Below the pieces are notes generated by a model, which did not search any database, was not told where the DNA came from, and was given only the letters and a program-made list of their open reading frames with translations. Positions 61,601 to 64,000 of a stretch of DNA of 64,000 nt are shown here, in pieces. The DNA is from Serilophus lunatus (Eukaryota; Chordata; Aves; Passeriformes; Eurylaimidae). The number at the start of each line of letters is the position of its first letter. The first letter of the stretch is position 1. Made by a program: the position numbers and the translations under genes. The stretch is from the NCBI GenBank assembly GCA_013399895.1, contig VXBA01005714.1, forward strand, positions 179,186 through 243,185, written 5' to 3'.

Positions 61601-63656
61601 TCCTGTTTTTTATCTATGCTGCCCTGGGAGTGGAATTGTTTGGCAAACTCGGTGAGTAATGGGCCTGACGCCCTTCGTTTCATCCGGTCGATGTTTACTT
61701 GGTATCTCCCTGTTTCCTTTCTTCTCCCTCTCATTCCTGGGCCTTCCTTGGCTTCACAGCTCATGTTCTGAAGATTAAAGTTGCTCTTGATCTCAGGGTC
61801 TCAGATGACACGTGAGGATGGAACACAGAACCTGTCTAACATATACACACACATTTAGAGATGTGTCCAACACCACCCTTGGCTGGAGAGGAACTATTTA
61901 CTCTTTAAATATAATTGTCCAGCATGGATATGTTCACAAACATGGAAGTTTTGCTACTGAAGACAGAACATGAGTCTGCAAAGCTGGATGGTGGTCAGAG
62001 TCCTGCTGGAGAGATGCCACCATAAACATGGCCCTCCTTGGAGCTTCCAGCACCCTCCCTTAGCTCCCTGCACTTGGCTGACGTTGCTCTTCCAGCTGCC
62101 CAAGCCTTGTCTGTCCATTGTGCTCAGCATCACCTTCCCCCTTCTGCAGAAATCAGGTTGTCCAGTTATTCCTCCAGCTTGAGGATACTGTGGAGCTGCC
62201 CAGGAAGGTGCCCACCCCCCAAATCAGGTGGAGGCAGAGAGCAAACACAGCCCTGCCTTGCCCAGCTAAGCCAGAGCAATCCTTGCCTTAAACATGCTGT
62301 TGGAAGGAACCTCCTCAACATTTCCATCACAATTAGGGCTTCAGGAGCACCAGAAGGGCCCTCCCTGCACAGAGGGTTTATGGCTGTCATTAATCCCCTT
62401 TATGAGTCCAGCCCTCTGCTCAGATTACAAGTGCCTGAAAGCAGAATAATTCTTCCAACCGAAAACAAATGATTTTTCAGTCTCCAACAAATTCTGGGAG
62501 GAAAAAAAATTAGTTCTGCATCCACCCCAAGTGAAATACTGTGGGTTTATATTACATGTACAGATACATGGATTTATTTGTTCATTCACAAAGGTGAAAA
62601 ATGGCTTGTTCACAGAGGCACCTTCTGCTGCTCTGAATCCTGTTTGGTTTTCCACACAAACACCTGGGCAATGGATCAGAGGCTGGGATGGCCTGACCTG
62701 CTCTGGGCACCAAATTGCTTCCCATCCCAGTTTAACTGGGAAATACTTCCCTTCCTTTTCCTGCTCACTGCTAGTCCATGTCAGCCACAAGAACCATCAG
62801 CACTGGCTCCCCCAGGACGGGTCATTTGTGGTTTGGGGTTTTTTTTGTTTTTCTGTTTTTCCTTCCAATTTATCTCCAAATAATTAGCTAATAGTGAAAT
62901 GCCCAAGAAGGAGACATTGCTGCCTGTCCTAATGAATATTTAACAAGCCTGTGCTTTATGGGAAGAGGGATATTTCACATGTTCATTCATTAGAATATTA
63001 ATTCTCAGGGGAAAAATGTCAAATTGCAGCACTTTATCTCCATGAATTATCCCTGTAAAAAATCATTAAGACAAGGACATAATGAAAAGGAAAACAAAGG
63101 ATGCTGTAGAGCAGGATTTGTTGAGACAGCCCAGGAATTCTGCTTGTTTCCACTTCCTTTTAGATCTCTTTGTGTTGGCTCTGCCCATAAACAAAAATCA
63201 TGGAATGATTTGGGTTGGAAAGGACCTTACAGACCAGACCATGGGCAGGAACACCTCCCACTCAATCAGGTTGCTCCAAGCCCCATCCAGCCTGGCCTTA
63301 AATGTTTCCAGGGATGAAACTCCCAGTGACAAAGCTCCTCTACCTCCTGGTGGCCTGTGCCAAGGGTCTCCTCATGTCCCACCTGCTCCTCCTAAGCAGG
63401 ACACCATGACATTCCCACTCCCTGAGACCACTCATCCATAGGATAGAGCCTGGGGTGCCCCCACCAGGTGTGGGGGCTGCTGTGGACAAGCCAAGGTGGC
63501 TTCACTGACGTGCTGCTCCTCCCCTGTCCTGCAGATTGCACGGATGAGAATCCCTGTGAAGGGCTGAGCCGCCACGCCACCTTCACCAACTTTGGCATGG
63601 CCTTCCTCACCCTCTTCAGGGTGTCCACGGGGGACAACTGGAATGGGATCATGAAG
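26084..63656 (+). CDS. CACNA1H: CACNA1H (Cav3.2 T-type calcium channel alpha-1 subunit), partial, 21 exons joined
   Basis: This is the pore-forming subunit of a low-voltage-activated calcium channel in the plasma membrane. The joined exons are 26084-26235, 28237-28422, 28995-29112, 30570-30725, 33261-33351, 35844-36052, 37667-38101, 38763-38863, 39223-39346, 39473-39541, 39639-39823, 41812-41938, 42524-42649, 43349-43438, 44091-44283, 51735-51886, 53670-53779, 54593-54726, 55602-55672, 61573-61651 and 63535-63656: 3030 nt, 1010 codons, no stop, all borders AG/GT. They encode IIS2-IIS6, the II-III linker, IIIS1-S6, the III-IV linker and IVS1 to the domain IV pore. Pore loops read TQEDW, SKDGW and TGDNW, the T-type E/D/D in domains II-IV. 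Linker motifs [36 protein letters not shown] and LEPYKPQWC match mammalian CACNA1H better than CACNA1G or CACNA1I. Domain I, IIS1, IVS6 and the C-terminus are outside the window, so neither start nor stop codon is present. Confidence 0.97.
26236..28236 (+). other. Intron 10
   Basis: The first 950 bp are unremarkable except for a segment at 27005-27103 shared with 33785-33882. The second half is the minisatellite that reaches the exon 11 acceptor. Confidence 0.9.
27005..27103 (+). repeat. Dispersed repeat, copy A (unknown family)
   Basis: Shares gtaggtgacagccttca and gagaggtgacaaaaaggga, plus diverged flanks, with the copy at 33785. The order of blocks is conserved over about 100 bp. It does not read as CR1; an LTR or low-copy repeat fragment is possible. 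Confidence 0.7.
27190..28246 (+). repeat. Minisatellite of about ten ~103-bp units ending in the exon 11 splice site
   Basis: Units begin near 27197, 27301, 27403, 27520, 27632, 27735, 27838, 27950, 28054 and 28156. Each carries gtgttcccataggaaacca or a variant, ctcaggacttcccagttgtt, a pyrimidine stretch with gttcctgcag, then tctctgggagcaggcaataa and acactcctttggggtt. The last unit runs into the real acceptor of exon 11 (ctgtccctgcag) and the first ten exon bases. Units 7 and 10 share a variant (gagccccagtgtt), and units 8 and 9 are nearly identical. One undetermined base lies at 27692. Confidence 0.93.
28237..28422 (+). CDS. CACNA1H: CACNA1H exon 11: IIS3 end, IIS4 voltage sensor, IIS5
   Basis: The acceptor ctgtccctgcag is followed by TGTCTGGGAG, giving S-VWEIIGQ. 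The voltage sensor carries basic residues at every third position ([15 protein letters not shown]), followed by [11 protein letters not shown] and IIS5 ([13 protein letters not shown]). The exon ends with AG before gtagct, sharing a serine codon with exon 12. Its acceptor is the last unit of the intron 10 minisatellite, which is unusual. Confidence 0.97.
28423..28994 (+). other. Intron 11
   Basis: About 570 bp. I see no repeat or other feature in it apart from a pyrimidine-rich 3' end. Confidence 0.85.
28995..29112 (+). CDS. CACNA1H: CACNA1H exon 12: IIS5 end and domain II turret
   Basis: The exon follows cccccctccag and ends TTTCAG|gtaagc. It encodes [12 protein letters not shown], the extracellular turret [17 protein letters not shown] and the first pore helix [11 protein letters not shown]. 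The [13 protein letters not shown] turret is shared by CACNA1H and, nearly, CACNA1I, and differs from CACNA1G. Confidence 0.97.
29113..30569 (+). other. Intron 12
   Basis: About 1.5 kb of unique, moderately AT-rich sequence. I see no repeat, gene or recognisable element. Confidence 0.85.
30570..30725 (+). CDS. CACNA1H: CACNA1H exon 13: domain II selectivity filter and IIS6
   Basis: Exactly 52 codons in phase 0, with acceptor cttccctgcag and donor GCAGAG|gtaaga. [17 protein letters not shown] contains the domain II filter glutamate. IIS6 reads [15 protein letters not shown] and [14 protein letters not shown], the inner helix that forms the gate. [10 protein letters not shown] agrees with CACNA1H, whereas CACNA1I has a proline in this loop. 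Confidence 0.97.
30726..33260 (+). other. Intron 13
   Basis: About 2.5 kb. It contains a short minus-strand CR1 (31606-31718) and otherwise nothing I can name. Confidence 0.85.
31606..31718 (-). repeat. CR1 LINE, short 3' fragment in intron 13
   Basis: Shows aatcatggaatcctggaatg, gaagggaccttaaagatcat and ccaggttgctccaagc. It is in inverted orientation to the CR1 copies of intron 14. Confidence 0.88.
33261..33351 (+). CDS. CACNA1H: CACNA1H exon 14: start of the II-III linker
   Basis: Acceptor ctctctgcag, donor ACAG|gtaggg. It encodes [18 protein letters not shown] and [12 protein letters not shown], an acidic cytoplasmic stretch right after the IIS6 gate. The [14 protein letters not shown] string is one of the best discriminators for CACNA1H. 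The exon has 91 nt (phase 0 in, one base left over), so skipping it would shift the frame. Confidence 0.95.
33785..33882 (+). repeat. Dispersed repeat, copy B (unknown family)
   Basis: Matches copy A in the same orientation: cacactgtaccag, gtaggtgacagccttca, gagtttgcaaccagagagg, tgacaaaaaggga. Similarity fades after 'gggac'. Confidence 0.7.
35155..35302 (+). repeat. CR1 LINE, 3' fragment in intron 14
   Basis: Shows ctggagatgtttaaggccaa, tccctgcccatggcagtggt and attccataattctatgattc, the CR1 3' tail on the plus strand. Confidence 0.85.
35400..35790 (+). repeat. CR1 LINE, 3' fragment ending 54 bp before exon 15
   Basis: Begins tctcgtctgttcaacctgaa, passes aggggagagctcctggcagg, gagggtggttgggcactgcc and gtgggtcccttccagctcag, and ends tattctgtgattctgtgctt. 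The insertion sits next to the exon 15 splice acceptor region. Confidence 0.92.
35844..36052 (+). CDS. CACNA1H: CACNA1H exon 15: II-III linker
   Basis: Acceptor cctccccag, donor TCCTTG|gtaggt. After completing a glutamate codon it encodes [18 protein letters not shown], then [18 protein letters not shown] and [24 protein letters not shown] and AATPMPTPK match the mammalian CACNA1H linker. No membrane segment; this is a cytoplasmic loop that in mammals is a regulatory region (CaMKII and G-beta-gamma), though exact sites cannot be assigned here. A CR1 copy ends 54 bp upstream. Confidence 0.95.
36053..37666 (+). other. Intron 15
   Basis: About 1.6 kb. A short imperfect TGTC run lies at 36103-36128, close to the donor; otherwise I see nothing. 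Confidence 0.85.
37667..38101 (+). CDS. CACNA1H: CACNA1H exon 16: large GC-rich II-III linker exon
   Basis: The largest exon here, 145 codons in phase 0, between tctctcccag and GAGGAT|gtgagc. It encodes [48 protein letters not shown], an acidic DDSDDAKSS run, [10 protein letters not shown] and [26 protein letters not shown] and [14 protein letters not shown] match mammalian CACNA1H. Several RxxS-type serines are possible kinase targets (inference). It is much more GC-rich than the flanking introns, and other frames also stay open over it by chance. Confidence 0.95.
38102..38762 (+). other. Intron 16
   Basis: About 660 bp of unique sequence with a pyrimidine-rich 3' end; no further feature seen. 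Confidence 0.85.
38763..38863 (+). CDS. CACNA1H: CACNA1H exon 17: end of the II-III linker
   Basis: Acceptor ttttttatccag, donor AATCG|gtaaga. It encodes [34 protein letters not shown], the conserved segment preceding IIIS1. LEPYKPQWC is characteristic of CACNA1H. It ends two bases into the last arginine codon. Confidence 0.95.
39223..39346 (+). CDS. CACNA1H: CACNA1H exon 18: IIIS1
   Basis: Acceptor catttcttcag, donor AGCACG|gtgagc. It encodes [18 protein letters not shown], the IIIS1 helix [14 protein letters not shown] and the extracellular RPDIDPQST. Phase 2 in, phase 0 out. The first of three exons packed within about 600 bp. Confidence 0.97.
39473..39541 (+). CDS. CACNA1H: CACNA1H exon 19: IIIS2
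   Basis: A 23-codon exon in phase 0 (acceptor tgttttacag, donor GTTAAG|gtaatt). It encodes [15 protein letters not shown] and FVAEMMVK, most of IIIS2. The flanking introns are very short, about 126 and 97 bp. Confidence 0.97.
39639..39823 (+). CDS. CACNA1H: CACNA1H exon 20: IIIS3 and IIIS4 voltage sensor
   Basis: Acceptor ggctgtag, donor CTCCG|gtatgt. It encodes [22 protein letters not shown]3 [18 protein letters not shown] and the voltage sensor [20 protein letters not shown] with five spaced arginines. [11 protein letters not shown] is shared with CACNA1H and CACNA1I and differs from CACNA1G. It ends two bases into an arginine codon. Confidence 0.97.
39824..41811 (+). other. Intron 20
   Basis: About 2 kb with no CR1, tandem repeat or other recognisable element. 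Confidence 0.85.
41812..41938 (+). CDS. CACNA1H: CACNA1H exon 21: IIIS4-S5 linker and IIIS5
   Basis: Acceptor ttttttccag, donor GTCCAG|gtagag. It encodes [24 protein letters not shown] and IIIS5 [26 protein letters not shown] has the arginine found in CACNA1H, where CACNA1G and CACNA1I have lysine. Confidence 0.97.
41939..42523 (+). other. Intron 21
   Basis: About 590 bp; nothing recognisable apart from the splice signals. Confidence 0.85.
42524..42649 (+). CDS. CACNA1H: CACNA1H exon 22: domain III extracellular turret
   Basis: Forty-two codons in phase 0 (acceptor tctcaaatgcag, donor GGACAG|gtaaag). It encodes [18 protein letters not shown] and [20 protein letters not shown] is an N-glycosylation sequon at the place where mammalian Cav3.2 has RNIS, reported there as a glycosylation site. 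YRWVRRKYN agrees with CACNA1H (CACNA1I has a histidine pair). Confidence 0.97.
42720..42833 (+). repeat. CR1 LINE, degenerate 3' fragment in intron 22
   Basis: Only ctgggttaatggttggacac, gatggcctgagaggtctttt and ccaccagtg are recognisable; the tail is lost. Confidence 0.6.
43233..43336 (+). repeat. 52-bp tandem duplication next to the exon 23 acceptor
   Basis: Two copies starting at 43233 and 43285 share ggttttagtttcttttct, then aaggactaaaatgc or gaggattaaaatgc, and caatctcttctgt. The second copy merges into the polypyrimidine tract and cag at 43346-43348. Confidence 0.9.
43349..43438 (+). CDS. CACNA1H: CACNA1H exon 23: domain III pore loop
   Basis: Thirty codons in phase 0 (acceptor cttttcttgcag, donor CAACAG|gtacat). 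[18 protein letters not shown] carries the domain III filter aspartate in SKDGW, followed by [12 protein letters not shown]. The polypyrimidine region before the acceptor is part of a 52-bp tandem duplication listed separately. Confidence 0.97.
43439..44090 (+). other. Intron 23
   Basis: About 650 bp; no repeat or other feature seen. Confidence 0.85.
44091..44283 (+). CDS. CACNA1H: CACNA1H exon 24: IIIS6 and start of the III-IV linker
   Basis: Acceptor actccccaccag; the donor is AGGA|gtaagg. It encodes [20 protein letters not shown]6 [20 protein letters not shown], then a strongly basic and acidic linker ([23 protein letters not shown]). It ends one base into a codon; joined to AG at 51735 this gives lysine, so the linker reads KKRRKAQRR, as in the CACNA1I and exon-25-minus CACNA1H forms. 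If the donor is not used, reading continues SKEMYLSGR and then a stop. Confidence 0.95.
44514..44526 (+). repeat. Run of 13 G
   Basis: An uninterrupted G homopolymer about 230 bp after the exon 24 donor. A likely sequencing or length-polymorphism hot spot. Confidence 0.9.
44695..44712 (+). repeat. (TGG)6 microsatellite
   Basis: Six TGG units in a row, about 170 bp after the G run. Confidence 0.9.
46561..46603 (+). repeat. (GT)n microsatellite
   Basis: Forty-three bases of perfect GT alternation in intron 24, preceded by ccttgggg. Probably length-polymorphic. Confidence 0.97.
48245..48445. other. AT-rich, possibly conserved noncoding block
   Basis: Contains tccattagggctttctaatg, gggaattttaatgccaacta and cttcattaattttcatgtca, with TAAT and ATTA cores and no repeat signature. 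Conservation was not tested. Confidence 0.25.
48605..48882 (+). repeat. CR1 LINE, 3' fragment in intron 24
   Basis: Shows cttccctgggagggtgggca, gggtgcccagagaagctgtg and ccaaggccaggttggagcaa, ending ccattccatgactctgtgat. It is a close inverted match of the copy at 55047. Confidence 0.92.
49790..50050. other. AT-rich, possibly conserved noncoding block
   Basis: Contains agtttataaaatataattag, catatgagctgccaaccc, ccattaatcagccattagtc and attaataaatagtcccttaa. Non-repetitive, dense in TAAT/ATTA words. Conservation was not tested. Confidence 0.25.
51096..51119 (+). repeat. Short (AT)n run
   Basis: tttatatatatatatattta at the end of a T/A-rich patch in intron 24; minor low-complexity sequence. Confidence 0.85.
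51347..51384 (+). repeat. Degenerate telomere-like (CCCTAA) patch
   Basis: Holds tctaaccttagccctaacta followed by agcctcgctctaaccctg: several CTAACC/CCCTAA words in about 38 bp, about 350 bp before exon 26. Too short and degenerate to be certain. Confidence 0.45.
51735..51886 (+). CDS. CACNA1H: CACNA1H exon 26: III-IV linker end and IVS1
   Basis: Acceptor ctcccctgcag before AGGCCCAG; donor CCAAAG|gtgaga. It encodes [32 protein letters not shown] and IVS1 ([18 protein letters not shown]). [12 protein letters not shown] is the CACNA1H linker. Glycine follows FITFII where I recall cysteine in human Cav3.2; Cav3.1 also has glycine here. Numbered 26 because exon 25, a micro-exon in mammals, was not found. 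Confidence 0.95.
51887..53669 (+). other. Intron 26
   Basis: About 1.8 kb; no CR1 or tandem repeat recognised. Confidence 0.85.
53670..53779 (+). CDS. CACNA1H: CACNA1H exon 27: IVS2
   Basis: Acceptor ctctttgcag, donor GGACAG|gtgaga. It encodes [36 protein letters not shown] and two bases of an arginine codon. This is IVS2 with its conserved acidic residue and the cytoplasmic FRRFFKDR turn. Confidence 0.97.
53780..54592 (+). other. Intron 27
   Basis: About 810 bp; nothing recognised. Confidence 0.85.
54593..54726 (+). CDS. CACNA1H: CACNA1H exon 28: IVS3 and first half of IVS4
   Basis: Acceptor ctgtctctgtag, donor GCCAGAG|gtgtgt. It encodes [18 protein letters not shown] (IVS3), [13 protein letters not shown] and the start of the voltage sensor [26 protein letters not shown] is close to mammalian CACNA1H (EEIEMSAALPINP). 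One base is carried into the valine codon of exon 29. Confidence 0.97.
54727..55601 (+). other. Intron 28
   Basis: About 875 bp, over a third of which is a minus-strand CR1 copy. Confidence 0.85.
55047..55410 (-). repeat. CR1 LINE, 3' fragment in intron 28
   Basis: The + strand shows tggaatcccagagtggtttg, ccaggctgctccaacctggc, cttctctgggcaccctgtgc and the further-5' block ttctccaggctggacacccc. Minus-strand element. Confidence 0.92.
55602..55672 (+). CDS. CACNA1H: CACNA1H exon 29: end of IVS4 and IVS4-S5 linker
   Basis: A short exon (acceptor tctcctttcag, donor CCCCAG|gtaagt). It completes [18 protein letters not shown], then VQALPQ, the last charged turns of the IVS4 sensor and the linker that couples it to the gate. 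Confidence 0.97.
59345..59416 (+). repeat. (CCCTTT)n microsatellite
   Basis: About eleven to twelve hexamer units, almost perfect, in a longer pyrimidine-rich stretch starting near 59297. It gives a purine/pyrimidine mirror tract. Confidence 0.95.
60240..60530. other. AT-rich block with clustered GATA words, possible regulatory element
   Basis: Contains gttatcacactgataagctt and tgtgataaaattaaggagca: three GATA/TATC words (TTATCA, TGATAA, TGATAA) within about 32 bp, and the wider block also holds gtagccagtttaggctttat and aattttatgataatag. Non-repetitive. Regulatory function is inference only. Confidence 0.28.
61573..61651 (+). CDS. CACNA1H: CACNA1H exon 30: IVS5
   Basis: Acceptor ccttgtgtag, donor AACTCG|gtgagt. 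It encodes [18 protein letters not shown] and GVELFGKL, the whole IVS5 helix. It is isolated by a 5.9-kb intron upstream and a 1.9-kb intron downstream. One base is left over for the aspartate codon of exon 31. Confidence 0.97.
61652..63534 (+). other. Intron 30
   Basis: About 1.9 kb. It holds an AT-rich patch at 62920-63075 and a minus-strand CR1 (63196-63388). Confidence 0.85.
63196..63388 (-). repeat. CR1 LINE, 3' fragment in intron 30
   Basis: Shows aaatcatggaatgatttggg, ttggaaaggaccttacagac and ttgctccaagccccatccag. It ends about 150 bp before exon 31. Confidence 0.88.
63535..63656 (+). CDS. CACNA1H: CACNA1H exon 31: domain IV pore loop
   Basis: Acceptor ctgtcctgcag, donor ATGAAG|gtgtgt. 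It encodes [36 protein letters not shown] and NGIMK, with the domain IV filter aspartate in TGDNW. This is the last exon in the window; the remaining turret, IVS6 and the C-terminal tail lie beyond 64000. Confidence 0.97.
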
Positions 63657-64000
63657 GTGTGTGCCATCTCTATCTGGGCTCTTCCTTCTCTCTATAGATA
63701 CATAAAGATTTCAAGTGGAGTTTTCTTAAAACATCAAAATTTAACTTCCAAGTTTAAAAGCCGAGTGTATTTTTAAGAAGTAATTTGTCCTAAGTCTGAA
63801 ACTTCATTCCTTCAGGTAATACTTCAGGAAAATGATGCCACTTCTTGTGGCTGAAGGGGGGTAACCATGTGATCGGTGTCCTTTGGGATGTATCACAGAA
63901 CCATGGAATGGTTTGGGTTGGAAGGGACTTTAAAGATCATCTCGTTCCAGCCCCCTGCCATGGGCAGGGACACCTCCCACTATCCCAGGTTACTCCAACC
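63657..64000 (+). other. Start of intron 31
   Basis: Runs off the window end; the last 108 bp are a CR1 copy. Confidence 0.85.
63893..64000 (-). repeat. CR1 LINE running off the window end
   Basis: Shows cacagaaccatggaatggtt, gaagggactttaaagatcat and ccctgccatgggcagggaca; cut by the window edge. Confidence 0.9.

Noticed and set aside
26084..63656. Assignment to CACNA1G or CACNA1I
   Set aside because: The transmembrane parts alone would be ambiguous, but [53 protein letters not shown] and [12 protein letters not shown] match CACNA1H linkers specifically.

Overview
The window is vertebrate genomic DNA from a bird, probably a passerine. About twenty-two copies or fragments of the avian LINE CR1 are scattered on both strands, most with the typical 3' end (the reverse complement of a 'tggtttgggttggaaggga' block and the degenerate ATTCTATGATT tail), and nothing looks bacterial. 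The bird call rests on CR1 density and type; the passerine call is weaker.

Only one gene is supported: CACNA1H, the Cav3.2 alpha-1 subunit of T-type calcium channels, on the + strand and open at both ends of the window. Twenty-one coding exons were read between 26084 and 63656. All have AG/GT borders and compatible phases, and together they give 3030 nt, or 1010 codons without a stop. They encode domain II from S2, the II-III linker, all of domain III, the III-IV linker and domain IV through S5 and its pore loop. Domain I, IIS1, IVS6 and the C-terminus lie outside. I number exons 10-24 and 26-31 by homology to mammalian CACNA1H. The linker sequences single out CACNA1H over CACNA1G and CACNA1I, and the pore loops carry the T-type E (domain II), D (III), D (IV) residues.

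Layout: 1-26083 is intronic by inference (intron 9, more than 26 kb), with CR1 copies, one MIR-like SINE and several AT-rich blocks that look like conserved noncoding elements. 26084-30725 holds exons 10-13, the rest of domain II. 33261-38101 holds exons 14-16, the II-III linker. 38763-44283 holds exons 17-24, domain III. 44284-51734 is the long III-IV linker intron. 51735-63656 holds exons 26-31, most of domain IV.

The most unusual structure is a minisatellite of about ten ~103-bp units at about 27190-28246 in intron 10. Its last unit contains the real 3' splice site of exon 11 and the first ~10 nt of that exon, so the upstream units are a ladder of decoy acceptors. A smaller 52-bp tandem duplication abuts the exon 23 acceptor, a CR1 ends 54 bp before exon 15, and closely matched inverted CR1 copies flank exons 26-28, a set of 396 nt that is in frame with itself. 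I saw no other gene, no functional tRNA or rRNA gene, no CRISPR array and no complete mobile element.
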